Source: Arthrobacter sp. SLBN-100
GTDB taxonomy: Bacteria; Actinomycetota; Actinomycetes; Actinomycetales; Micrococcaceae
Length of the DNA stretch: 64,000 nucleotides
Reading direction: 5' to 3'
NCBI RefSeq assembly: GCF_006715305.1
Contig: NZ_VFMY01000001.1
Coordinates: 1,860,001 to 1,924,000 of the forward strand
The position numbers and the translations under genes were made by a program. The notes below the pieces were generated by a model. The model searched no databases. It was not told the origin of the DNA and saw only the letters and a list, made by a program, of their open reading frames with translations. Below, in pieces: positions 43,572-52,012 of the stretch (the stretch's first letter is position 1; each line of letters begins with the position of its first letter).

Positions 43572-45008
43572 GTGGGGACAATGTCTGGTTGGCGGGTGCG
43601 TACCGCACGCACCCTGAGGGTAGTAGACGCGTTTGTCATTGCTTGGGCAGTAACTGGCGCATACGTAGTCCGGTTCGGATTTGAACCCAACTTCGTGATC
43701 TCAGGTCAGGAAACCAACTACGCTTGGCTGTCCATCGTCTTATGTTTCGCTTGGTGGTTCATGCTAGGCGCTTGGAATAGCCGCCAGAGTCGCATTCTGG
43801 GTTCAGGGCCTGACGAATACAAACGGGTGGCAGCGGCATCTCTTTGGCTATTTGGACTGCTTGCGATTTTCTCTTATGTTTTCCGAATTGACACTGCCCG
43901 CGGATATGTTGGTATTGCGCTGCCTGTCGGGCTCTTAGGACTCATTCTCGCGCGGTGGTTGCACAGGCAGCATTTAAGTGTCAGTCGTCAAAAAGGCGCG
44001 AGTATGTCGCGATTGCTCATTCTGGGTGGACCCAACGCCGTAGCTCATTTAGCATCGAGCCTCACCCGGGCAAAGGAAGCTGGTTATCTTCCCGTCGCCG
44101 CGTATACCCCAGGAAGTAAAGTCAACCAATCGGACCAAGACATTGCCGGCCTGCCAGTGCTCGGAGCTAGTCCTAACACCTCATCCATCCTCGAAGCAAT
44201 ATCGGACTGTGGCGCCGATGCTGTTGCTGTATCGGCGGGCGTACAACTGCATCCACAAACGCTAAGGCAGCTTGGATGGGAACTCGCAGCGCGAAATGTT
44301 GGACTCATCATGGCCCCAGCCCTGACCGACATCGCTGGCCCCCGGATTCATACACAGCAGGTCGCCGGTTTGCCACTGATTCACGTCACCACGCCGACAC
44401 TTGAAGGGGGTCAGCGTGTTGCCAAAAGGCTGTTTGATGTTGTTGTGTCCGGTGTCTTGATCCTGGCTTGTTCACCAATGATGCTGATACTTGCGCTTTG
44501 GGTCCGCTTGGACAGCAGGGGACCTGTCTTCTTCCGGCAGGAGCGAGTTGGCATAGAGGGGGCCCCTTTTGAAATGCTTAAGTTTCGCTCCATGGTTGCC
44601 GATGCCGAGCAGAGACTCGCTGAATTGGGGGAGCGCAATGAAGGAAATGGCGTCCTCTTCAAGATGAAGAACGATCCCAGAGTCACGCGCGCGGGCGGCT
44701 TTCTTCGAAAATACAGCCTTGATGAGCTCCCACAGCTATTCAACATTTTCGCGGGAAGTATGAGCTTAGTGGGCCCACGTCCGCCGCTACCTCGTGAAGT
44801 CGCCGAGTACGAGCACGATGTGAGACGCAGGTTGCTAGTAAAGCCAGGCTTAACCGGGCTCTGGCAGGTTAGCGGTCGTTCGAACCTTTCGTGGCAAGAC
44901 TCTGTCCGGCTTGACCTCTACTACGTAGAGAACTGGTCCCTGGCCGGCGACATGGTCATCATTCTTCGCACAGTGCGTGCAGTATTTCAAAGCACCGGCG
45001 CCTACTAA
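43572..45008 (+). CDS. Initiating sugar-phosphate transferase (WbaP/WcaJ-like)
   Basis: A 478-residue protein with four to five N-terminal helices, a Rossmann-like central region (SRLLILGGPNAVAHLASSL) and the C-terminal bacterial sugar transferase domain: KRLFDVVVSGVLILACSPMM, FRQERVG, FEMLKFRSMVADAE, TRAGGFLRKYSLDELPQLFN and MSLVGPRPPLPREV. It transfers the first sugar phosphate to undecaprenyl phosphate and so starts the repeat unit. Start GTG 43572 or ATG 43581 cannot be separated. It leads a + strand run with the DUF4012 and LANTG proteins. Confidence 0.9.
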   Translation: MGTMSGWRVRTARTLRVVDAFVIAWAVTGAYVVRFGFEPNFVISGQETNYAWLSIVLCFAWWFMLGAWNSRQSRILGSGPDEYKRVAAASLWLFGLLAIFSYVFRIDTARGYVGIALPVGLLGLILARWLHRQHLSVSRQKGASMSRLLILGGPNAVAHLASSLTRAKEAGYLPVAAYTPGSKVNQSDQDIAGLPVLGASPNTSSILEAISDCGADAVAVSAGVQLHPQTLRQLGWELAARNVGLIMAPALTDIAGPRIHTQQVAGLPLIHVTTPTLEGGQRVAKRLFDVVVSGVLILACSPMMLILALWVRLDSRGPVFFRQERVGIEGAPFEMLKFRSMVADAEQRLAELGERNEGNGVLFKMKNDPRVTRAGGFLRKYSLDELPQLFNIFAGSMSLVGPRPPLPREVAEYEHDVRRRLLVKPGLTGLWQVSGRSNLSWQDSVRLDLYYVENWSLAGDMVIILRTVRAVFQSTGAY

Positions 45009-45056
45009 GCATTACGACCACCGCTTGCACTCTGTTCCGGAAGGACGCCGCTCAGC

Positions 45057-46925
45057 ATGACGAAAAGTTTGAACGAATCACAATCCTCAAAGAACAGCTC
45101 GCGCCAAACTGGCGGACGGGCCACGCGACCGCGGAACCGCCGGCGCATTCTCATTACCGGTATTTGGACGGCAACGGCCGCCGCAATACTATCCGTCGCG
45201 GCGCTATGGATCGGAGGACGAGCTGAAACAATCAACACTGAGCTTGATGCTGCAGCACAACTCGTTCCGCAACTGAAGAACCAAGTCGCTGGCAATAATG
45301 CACAGCAGGCTGGAGCATCTGTAAACCGGTTGAGAATTCATACGGCTGCAGCACGCAACGCCGCAGAAGACCCACTGTGGACCTTGGCCTCCGCCGTTCC
45401 TTTTCTCGGTCCCAATTTTGATGCCGTATCTGAAATAGCGCGTACGGCCGACGATGTTGCGACGTTGGGTGCTGCTCCGCTAGTTAAGGTCTTTGATTCG
45501 CTCAACTGGGATATTTTGCTGCCCACTGTCAGCGGTACGGATTTAGAACCGCTCAAAAAGGCTGCCCCTAGCGCCGCTTCCGCCGCCCATGCTGTGCGCA
45601 TCTCCGTCGAGCGACTGGAACGCATCGAAACCAGCCGCCTACTGCCCGAAGTGGCTGATCCTCTGATCAGAGCCAAAGAAGAATTGCGGTCGGTGACCGA
45701 CACCCTCGATGCATCGGCTGATGCTGCGCTGATTATCCCCGACATGTTGGGAGCGGAAGGGGGCCGCAACTATCTACTCATGATCCAAAACAATGCGGAG
45801 TCCCGCGCCTCCGGCGGCATCCCCGGCGCACTGGCAGTCGTAAAGCTCGAAGACGGAAAATTGACCCTAGGCGCTCAGACCACCGCTGGTGAAATAGGCA
45901 CCTTCTCGCCGTCGTTGCCCGTTGACACCCAACAACAACAGATCTATACAGCGCGCCTCGGCAAGTACATGCAGGACGTCAACCTAACCCCTGACTTTCC
46001 CACTGCGGCCAGCAGCGCCGTAGCGATGTGGGAGAAGAAAACTGGCAACAGTCTTGACGGCGTTCTCTCCATCGACCCGGTCGCGCTCAGTTACATACTC
46101 GCAGCTACTGGTCCCGTAGAAATCGCAGACTCGGACTGGTCCCTTGCCAACAGCGGGTTGCCCTCGGAGCTGAACGCCAAGAATGTTGTTTCAACATTGC
46201 TTTCCGACGTCTACGCGAAGATAGAACGCCCCGAACTTCAAGACGTGTATTTTGCCGGTGTCGCTCAGAAAATATTTGCAGAGCTCGCACTTGGCAACGC
46301 AGACGCCAAGCGCCTGATCGTAGGCATTACGCAGGCAACCTCGGAGGGGCGAGTGCGAGTGTGGTCCGCGACGTCCGATGAACAGAAAGTAATTGCCAAG
46401 TATCCGCTCGGCGGTTCGATCGCTGGCGAAAGTGTCGGTCCGGCAGAATTTGGCGTTTATTTTAATGACGGCACGGGCGCCAAGATGGACTATTACGTCA
46501 AGAGAACCGTGCAACTCGTGAAAGAGTGCCCGGTAGACGGCTACGAACAAACGTCGGTGAGGATAACCAGCACCAACTCAGCGCCACTTGACGCGGGAAC
46601 TTCCCTGCCCGCTTATGTCACGGGGAATGGCGCCTTCGGCGTTCCCCCAGGCTCTGTACAAACCAACATCGTTGCCTACGGACCCGCCCAGGCACATGTT
46701 GAGACTGCCGAGCTCGACGGGCAGCGAACGGGCTTCGCTCCTTATTTTCACGGTGACCGACCTGTGGGCGTCTTGGCCGTCCTTCTAGCGCCAGGCGAGA
46801 GCAAAACCGTAGACATAACGTTCGGCAAGATTCCACAGCAGTCGGAACCTAACGTTGTTGTCACACCGACTGTCCAGCCCGTAAAGGATGTGACACTGCC
46901 CACGGAAAATGCTGTCTGTAGCTAA
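45057..46925 (+). CDS. DUF4012 membrane-anchored protein
   Basis: A 622-residue protein: a basic N-terminus, one membrane helix (about 30-50, ILITGIWTATAAAILSVAAL) and a long extracytoplasmic part. The segment NYLLMIQNNAESRASGGIPG followed by ALAVVKLEDGKLTLG is the DUF4012 hallmark. Such proteins are common beside actinobacterial exopolysaccharide genes and share gross layout with LytR-CpsA-Psr proteins, so attachment or assembly of the polymer is a reasonable but unproven role. It directly follows the WbaP-like gene. Confidence 0.85.
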   Translation: MTKSLNESQSSKNSSRQTGGRATRPRNRRRILITGIWTATAAAILSVAALWIGGRAETINTELDAAAQLVPQLKNQVAGNNAQQAGASVNRLRIHTAAARNAAEDPLWTLASAVPFLGPNFDAVSEIARTADDVATLGAAPLVKVFDSLNWDILLPTVSGTDLEPLKKAAPSAASAAHAVRISVERLERIETSRLLPEVADPLIRAKEELRSVTDTLDASADAALIIPDMLGAEGGRNYLLMIQNNAESRASGGIPGALAVVKLEDGKLTLGAQTTAGEIGTFSPSLPVDTQQQQIYTARLGKYMQDVNLTPDFPTAASSAVAMWEKKTGNSLDGVLSIDPVALSYILAATGPVEIADSDWSLANSGLPSELNAKNVVSTLLSDVYAKIERPELQDVYFAGVAQKIFAELALGNADAKRLIVGITQATSEGRVRVWSATSDEQKVIAKYPLGGSIAGESVGPAEFGVYFNDGTGAKMDYYVKRTVQLVKECPVDGYEQTSVRITSTNSAPLDAGTSLPAYVTGNGAFGVPPGSVQTNIVAYGPAQAHVETAELDGQRTGFAPYFHGDRPVGVLAVLLAPGESKTVDITFGKIPQQSEPNVVVTPTVQPVKDVTLPTENAVCS

Positions 46926-47106
46926 GTGCATAGGCAGCACGTTAACACTATGTAAACCGACTGGATTGAGATTGCTCACAGGGAAGAGCAGGTGGTAACG
47001 TCTTTTTGGGATATCTATCCGTAGTTCTGCACAAAGGTCTCGTGCGGAGGGGAACACTCCCCAAAATCGGGTACAACTAAACTTAAACGTCTCCGGGGGG
47101 ACACTC

Positions 47107-47712
47107 ATGAAGAAAACACTTGCAGCACTCGCACTTGCGGGTTCCATCGCTCTTATCGGCTCGGCTCCTGCCATGGCCGCCACTTACCCGGCACTCCCGC
47201 CTCAGGCTGCTGTTTCTGACGGTGTAGTTGGTCCGGGCGAAGACTTCATTTTCAGTGGCCAGGGCTTCCTGGCCGGTGAAACCCTCACCATCACAGTGAC
47301 TCCAGGCGATGCCCCTGCGTCTGATGGTGCAAGCATCGCCGGTGGCGCCGCAGTGGCAGGCAAGATCAGCCTGTACCTGGCGCCCTCGACCCTTAGCACC
47401 ACCGCCGATGCGCAGGGTAAATTCTCCCTGCCGATCTCCATCACCGAACCCGGAAACTACAGCCTGACGGCTACGGGTAACACCTCTGGGGTGACCGTTG
47501 GTCCCCTCGCGGTAACGGTGGCAGCTTCCTTGGCCAACACCGGCTCCATCACGGGCGGCGCTCCGCTGGCCAACACCGGTTCCGGCCTCGCTAACACCGG
47601 CGCCGACTCTGGCCTGGTTCTCTGGACCCTGGTTGGCGCAGGCGCACTGGCCGCCGGCGCAACTTCCGTAGTGGTTGTTCGTCGCCGTGCCAAGGCAGAG
47701 GCTGCTGCATAA
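47107..47712 (+). CDS. Secreted surface protein with three LANTG sortase motifs
   Basis: A 201-residue protein. A Sec signal (KKTLAALALAGSIALIGSAP, cleavage after AMA) precedes a beta-sandwich-like domain (GEDFIFSGQGFLAGETLTIT). Near the C-terminus LANTG occurs three times within about 30 residues, then comes a helix (VLWTLVGAGALAAGATSVVV) and a basic tail RRRAK. LAXTG motifs are the substrates of class E sortases of actinobacteria, so cell-wall anchoring is expected. Three copies are unusual; the last one has the correct spacing to the helix. GGGGGG lies before the ATG and a strong terminator follows. Confidence 0.85.
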   Translation: MKKTLAALALAGSIALIGSAPAMAATYPALPPQAAVSDGVVGPGEDFIFSGQGFLAGETLTITVTPGDAPASDGASIAGGAAVAGKISLYLAPSTLSTTADAQGKFSLPISITEPGNYSLTATGNTSGVTVGPLAVTVAASLANTGSITGGAPLANTGSGLANTGADSGLVLWTLVGAGALAAGATSVVVVRRRAKAEAAA

Positions 47713-47735
47713 CCGATACACCTCCTAGCACCAAA

Positions 47736-47775
47736 GAAGGTGGGTGTTCTCCGGAAGCGGAGAACACCCACCTTC
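47736..47775 (+). terminator. Rho-independent-type terminator after the LANTG gene
   Basis: A perfect 17-bp stem (GAAGGTGGGTGTTCTCC and its complement) with a six-base loop (GGAAGC), followed by TGCATTTAA. It is the strongest hairpin in the window. Confidence 0.9.
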
Positions 47776-47808
47776 TGCATTTAACTCAGTGTGATATTTA
47801 TTAGGGCT

Positions 47809-47952
47809 ATGGGGAGACATTGGCGCAGAACACCACGAGAGCTGGACTTCTCAATACCACTCCGCCCCCAGGTGCTCCGCTACATCCTTCTCGGGCTCCT
47901 GGCGGCCGCTGCCCTGGGTACTGCCGTAGTTGCCCTCTTACGGGCTTCCTGA
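47809..47952 (+). CDS. 47-residue single-helix membrane protein
   Basis: Hand translation gives MGRHWRRTPRELDFSIPLRP, then a hydrophobic helix (YILLGLLAAAALGTAVVALL) and RAS-stop. The strongly basic N-terminus before one helix suggests N-inside topology. Its TGA lies eight bases before the VanZ-like start, with the VanZ ribosome site in the overlap, so both are probably co-translated. No family recognised. Confidence 0.55.
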   Translation: MGRHWRRTPRELDFSIPLRPQVLRYILLGLLAAAALGTAVVALLRAS

Positions 47953-47959
47953 GGAACCC

Positions 47960-48409
47960 TTGAGACTCCTCCATAACCGTAGTGTTTGGCGTCTCGTCCT
48001 CGTGGTCATGTTTATCCCGCTAGCCTTCATCGCTTTCTGGCCGAACCCCGTGGATCAGCCCGTGCAGGGGCAACTCGCAAGCGTCCTTTATTTTCTTCAG
48101 CTTCACGGCATCCCGCGATGGTTCAATTACAAATTCATCGAAGCCTCCGCCAACATTGCCCTTTTCGTTCCGCTCGGCTTCGTTATCGCACTTTCTTTTC
48201 CGGAGAAACGCTGGTGGCAGGTCGGAGCGTTTGGCCTGCTCATTTCCGGCTGCATGGAACTGGGCCAACTCCTGTTTCTTCACAACCGCTTTGCAAGCTC
48301 CATCGACATCCTGACAAACACGTCAGGAGCTGTCATGGGAGCTCTGCTGGCCCTCTGGGCGCTCAAAAAACAGAGGCCCGCAACCTCTCGGCAGCGGACC
48401 TCTAACTAG
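47960..48409 (+). CDS. VanZ-family membrane protein
   Basis: A 149-residue protein with four predicted helices and the VanZ features: a PNP-containing first loop (FIAFWPNPVDQP), EASANIALFVPLGFVIAL and SGCMELGQLLFLHNRFASSI followed by DILTNTSGAVMGALLAL. I start it at TTG 47960, which has GAGGAA upstream; an in-frame TTG at 47930 adds ten residues. VanZ-like proteins are linked to glycopeptide tolerance and surface polymers; the precise role is unknown. It is convergent to galU. Confidence 0.85.
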   Translation: MRLLHNRSVWRLVLVVMFIPLAFIAFWPNPVDQPVQGQLASVLYFLQLHGIPRWFNYKFIEASANIALFVPLGFVIALSFPEKRWWQVGAFGLLISGCMELGQLLFLHNRFASSIDILTNTSGAVMGALLALWALKKQRPATSRQRTSN

Positions 48410-48424
48410 CAGCTAGAACCTCAG

Positions 48425-49315
48425 CTAGTTCACGAAGCCCTTCATCCAGGTCTTCAGGTCCTCGCCGAACTCGACCCGCTCGGACGCCAGTGTGATGACG
48501 GCCTTGAGGTAGCTCAGCTTGTCGCCCGTGTCGAAGCGGCGGCCCTTGAAGACCACGCCATACACACCGGAGCCTTCACCCTCGCCGGCAGCCAGAGTCT
48601 GCAGGGCATCCGTCAGCTGGATCTCTCCGCCGCGGCCCGGCGCGGTGTGCTCCAGGACGCCGAACACAGACGGGTGCAGCACGTACCGGCCGATCACGGC
48701 CAGGTTGGACGGCGCGTCGCCGACGGCAGGCTTTTCCACCAGGCTGTTGACGCGGACGTACTCTTCGCCGTCCACAGCGGTGATGTCCGCGCAGCCGTAG
48801 GCGCTGATCTGGGACGGGTCCACCTCGATCAGGGCGATGACCGAACCGCCGGTCTTCTGCTGGACCTCCATCATGGTGCTCAGCAGGTCATCGGCCTCGT
48901 CAATCAGGTCGTCGCCCAGCAGCACCGCGAAAGGCTCGTCCCCCACATGCTGTGCAGCGCACAGCACCGCGTGGCCCAAGCCCTTGGCCTCGCCCTGGCG
49001 GACGTAGTGGATGGGGCCCAGCTCGGAGGCGTACTGCACGGATTCCAGGCGATCGGTATCGCCCTTCAGTTCCAGCGCACGCTCCAGGCCAGGCTCGCGG
49101 TCAAAGTGGTCCTCAAGGGAGCGCTTGTTCCGCCCCGTAATCATCAGCAGGTCGGTGAGGCCGGACTTTACGGCTTCCTCCACGACGTACTGGATGGCCG
49201 GGCGGTCTACCACCGGCAGCATTTCTTTCGGCATTGCCTTGGTGGCGGGCAGGAAGCGAGTTCCCAATCCGGCAGCAGGAATGACGGCTTTGGATATTGC
49301 TTTCCCCGTAGTCAT
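48425..49315 (-). CDS. galU: UTP-glucose-1-phosphate uridylyltransferase
   Basis: A 296-residue nucleotidyltransferase that makes UDP-glucose from UTP and glucose-1-phosphate, the precursor for exopolysaccharide sugars. Signatures: VIPAAGLGTRFLPATKAMPK then EMLPVVDRPAIQYVVEEA, the FAVLLGDDLIDE metal-binding Asp and VEKPAVGDAPSNLAVIGRYV. Length and sequence fit bacterial GalU. It lies among the exopolysaccharide genes, though such enzymes also serve general metabolism. Confidence 0.93.
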   Translation of the reverse strand: MTTGKAISKAVIPAAGLGTRFLPATKAMPKEMLPVVDRPAIQYVVEEAVKSGLTDLLMITGRNKRSLEDHFDREPGLERALELKGDTDRLESVQYASELGPIHYVRQGEAKGLGHAVLCAAQHVGDEPFAVLLGDDLIDEADDLLSTMMEVQQKTGGSVIALIEVDPSQISAYGCADITAVDGEEYVRVNSLVEKPAVGDAPSNLAVIGRYVLHPSVFGVLEHTAPGRGGEIQLTDALQTLAAGEGEGSGVYGVVFKGRRFDTGDKLSYLKAVITLASERVEFGEDLKTWMKGFVN

Positions 49316-49370
49316 AGGTGAACCTTACAAATCAGCGGTAGATAAAGGCAATTTTTGATGGCTGTTCCCG

Positions 49371-49444
49371 GGTTTCGACAAGCTCAACCACCGGGGCGGA
49401 CCTCAACCACCGGGCCCTTTGGTTTCGACAAGCTCAACCATCGA
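49371..49444. repeat. Three REP-like units between galU and the nucleotidyltransferase gene
   Basis: GGTTTCGACAAGCTCAACCA occurs twice, with an extra CTCAACCACCGGG between. The last unit carries the stop codon of the nucleotidyltransferase gene (GAT GGT TGA). Confidence 0.85.
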
Positions 49445-50339
49445 GGCCTTTGAGGTTCCGCATGAGTTGGGGAGCCGAACGCAGAAACCTGGCCCATCTG
49501 GCACGGTGCTGCAGGAGTCGTCCCCGTAGGGACGTGTCGGCGTAGATGTTCACGCTCAGGAGAGCCTCCTGCTGCGGGAAGGCTGCGAACCACAGCATCT
49601 TTGGTTTGATCTGCCATGGCGCCTGCAGAACAGCGATGAGCCGGGCGCTCCCTGGCTCCTGGGCCAGGAGCCGGTTGCGCCATTCCATGGATGGCTGCGG
49701 CCACGCTAATACAGCAGTCTTGGGAAGGAGGTCCTCGAGAAAGGGGCGCATGGCCGCCAATGAGCCCGTGGCGATGGCCATTTCCAGGACGGAAGACGCC
49801 TGCGCTTGCCGTTCTGTTAAGTGGGCCAAGAACTCAAGCTCCTGCCGGCACGCAGGCAACTCGGGCGACCGGAGGGCATGCAGTGCCAGGATCAGGATTC
49901 CCAGCGCCGTTGACGGGACTCGCACCTCTTGTCCTGCAAGCTCCAAGTCCTCGGTATTCACCAACATCACCTCGAAGCAGTCGCTGGCCGGATTTTCCAT
50001 TCCCGGAAAGCGAAAATGGACGTCGATGCAACAAGGCCATTCAGGGTGGTCGACGGTCACCGAGTGCTTTGGAAAGGTCCTGCTGTCCGGATCCACGGGG
50101 CGCTCCCGCCAACCCCGCTCTCGCAGGCCTTCCAGCATTTGCTCCAGGTTGGAGGGGGCCACGAAAATATCCACGTCACCAGACATTCTGGGCTGCCTCA
50201 GCCCCTGGATTACACTCGCCGGTCCCTTGATGAAGAAGGCTCTGATTCCCAGGCTGTCCGCTACCCGAGACGCGAGCGCGTGGCCTAGGAGCACGCCTTC
50301 GGGGATGCTGAGCTGCGTTTCATTGGCACTGTCCGGCAC
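49434..50339 (-). CDS. Nucleotidyltransferase-fold protein (NTP_transf_5-like)
   Basis: A 301-residue protein with a polymerase-beta-like nucleotidyltransferase core: FIKGPASVIQGLRQPRMSG then DVDIFVAPSNLEQMLEGL (the D-x-D pair of the active site) and CIDVHFRF. The start is GTG 50339. It belongs to a set often found next to PqqD-like and HprK-like proteins. Its last codons and stop (LDG-stop) are supplied by a REP-like palindrome. It is the last gene of the operon that begins at 54082. Its target is unknown; transfer of a nucleotide to a protein or glycan is possible. Confidence 0.75.
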   Translation of the reverse strand: MPDSANETQLSIPEGVLLGHALASRVADSLGIRAFFIKGPASVIQGLRQPRMSGDVDIFVAPSNLEQMLEGLRERGWRERPVDPDSRTFPKHSVTVDHPEWPCCIDVHFRFPGMENPASDCFEVMLVNTEDLELAGQEVRVPSTALGILILALHALRSPELPACRQELEFLAHLTERQAQASSVLEMAIATGSLAAMRPFLEDLLPKTAVLAWPQPSMEWRNRLLAQEPGSARLIAVLQAPWQIKPKMLWFAAFPQQEALLSVNIYADTSLRGRLLQHRARWARFLRSAPQLMRNLKGLDG

Positions 50340-50347
50340 GGGGACCC

Positions 50348-51922
50348 TTAGCCTTTGGCCCTGCGCCCACCGCGCACGGCTTCGAAGAAACCATCCGCTT
50401 CGTGCACGTTCGGGATGGCGATTCGCTGCGGATCGGCTTCAGCCGCCGGGGCGGGCGCCGAGGTATACGTTCCGTAGTACGAATAGGCATCTGTTCCCCT
50501 GGTTGGAACGTAATTGAGGACGGCGCCAAGGACGCGGCCCTTGACCTTCTCGAGGTTCCCCAGGGATTGGGCCAGCTGCTCCTGGGTGGTCCTGCCCGTC
50601 TGGATGACCACAATGGCACCGTCCGCTGCACGCGAAAGGACTGCGGCATCAGTCACCGGAAGCAGCGGCGGCGCGTCAATCAGGACGATCGCATCCTCGG
50701 CCAGCGCATTGAGCATGTTCCTCATGGCCCGGGACCCAAGCAGCTCGCTCGGGTTCGGCGGAACTCGGCCCGAGCCAAGGACTGAGAGGTTCGGCAGGGC
50801 ACCCCACGGCTGCAGGACATCCGCCAATTCGGCGGTGCCGGTGAGGACAGTGGTGACCCCGGCTCCCGGAACCAGATTGAAAACGTCCACCAGCGTGGGG
50901 CGGCGGAGGTCGCCGTCGACCACCACGACGTTTTGACCAGCCGCTGCCATGGTGACCGCAAGGTTGGCCGTGACCGTGGACTTTCCTTCGGACTGAACGG
51001 AACTGGTCACCACAATGATCCGCGGCGGTTGGTCCACGTCAAGGAAGCTGAGGTTGGTGCGCAGTTCACGGAGGGCCTCACCCATCGCTCCGCCGGCGTC
51101 GTGGGCCTGGGCTCCGGTGCCAGCATCCAACACGGTGCTTTTCCCGTCCAGGCGGTGGTCCATGGGAAGAGTGCCGATCACAGGGACACCGAAGAGCCGT
51201 TCGATTTCGGCGGCTTTGCGGATGCGCCGGTCTAGATGCCGGCGGATCACCGCATAGGCGACACCGAGCGCTGAGCCGACGAGTGCGCCCAGCGCGAGGT
51301 TGAGCTTGACGTTGGGTGACGTGGGACTGGTGGGAAGGACTGCCTTACCCAGCGGAAGTACCCGGACAGCCGTCGCGGTGGTGTTCGCCGACGACCCGGC
51401 GCCCGGCGTTGCTGCGCCCGACTCAACAACAGCCTCACCCGCAGGTACAGTTTCTATCGCTTCCACCTGGGCGGCCAGGCCGTTGACCCAGGCATCGGCG
51501 ACCCGTTGCGCTGTAGCCGGGTCGGTGGACTCGGCAGTCACCCGGATCTCGGCCGTGTCCAAGGGGACCTTCACGCTGATGGCGCCCAGCAGGGTGTCGG
51601 CGGTGGTGTTCAGCTCGAGGGCCTGGATGACCCGGTCTGCCACGAGCCGCGACTTTGCCACGGACTCGTAGTTCTTGACCTTGGCCTTGGCCAGGCTGTC
51701 CCCGGCCAGTGACAGGCTCACGTTGTCCGAGCCTGGCGTGACTACGATGCCGCTGGAATCGGAGGAGTAGATCTTGGGCTGGAGGATGGTCCAGCCGCAC
51801 GCCGCCAAAGTGGCCAGCAGGGTGAAGGCGACAATGGCCTTCCAGTAAACCCGAAGCAGCCGGAGGTACTCTGTCAGGTCCATGCCTTCGGGCGCTTCTG
51901 GGGGAGCGGCTGTTGTGCTCAT
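50348..51922 (-). CDS. Wzz/Wzc-like chain-length determinant and tyrosine autokinase (copy 2)
   Basis: A 524-residue protein with the same layout as the product at 36516: Wzz domain between two helices (first near residues 25-45), then BY-kinase with Walker A (SSVQSEGKSTVTANLAVTMA), VVVDGDLRRPTLVDVF and AIVLIDAPPLLPVTDAAVLS. The tyrosines near the C-terminus (DAYSYYGTYTSAP) are fewer than in copy 1. ATG 51922 has GGAAGGAA upstream. It is embedded in the PqqD/HprK-like operon and lies far from the flippase, so it may serve a second polymer or couple that operon to the same one. Confidence 0.87.
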   Translation of the reverse strand: MSTTAAPPEAPEGMDLTEYLRLLRVYWKAIVAFTLLATLAACGWTILQPKIYSSDSSGIVVTPGSDNVSLSLAGDSLAKAKVKNYESVAKSRLVADRVIQALELNTTADTLLGAISVKVPLDTAEIRVTAESTDPATAQRVADAWVNGLAAQVEAIETVPAGEAVVESGAATPGAGSSANTTATAVRVLPLGKAVLPTSPTSPNVKLNLALGALVGSALGVAYAVIRRHLDRRIRKAAEIERLFGVPVIGTLPMDHRLDGKSTVLDAGTGAQAHDAGGAMGEALRELRTNLSFLDVDQPPRIIVVTSSVQSEGKSTVTANLAVTMAAAGQNVVVVDGDLRRPTLVDVFNLVPGAGVTTVLTGTAELADVLQPWGALPNLSVLGSGRVPPNPSELLGSRAMRNMLNALAEDAIVLIDAPPLLPVTDAAVLSRAADGAIVVIQTGRTTQEQLAQSLGNLEKVKGRVLGAVLNYVPTRGTDAYSYYGTYTSAPAPAAEADPQRIAIPNVHEADGFFEAVRGGRRAKG

Positions 51923-52012
51923 CGTGATTCCTTCCACGCAAGTTTTGTTCTTTCCTGTCCCGGTCTTCGTTGCCGGCGTACTGCTTCGAGTGGTCCCCCA
52001 CGCGATAGGCGG

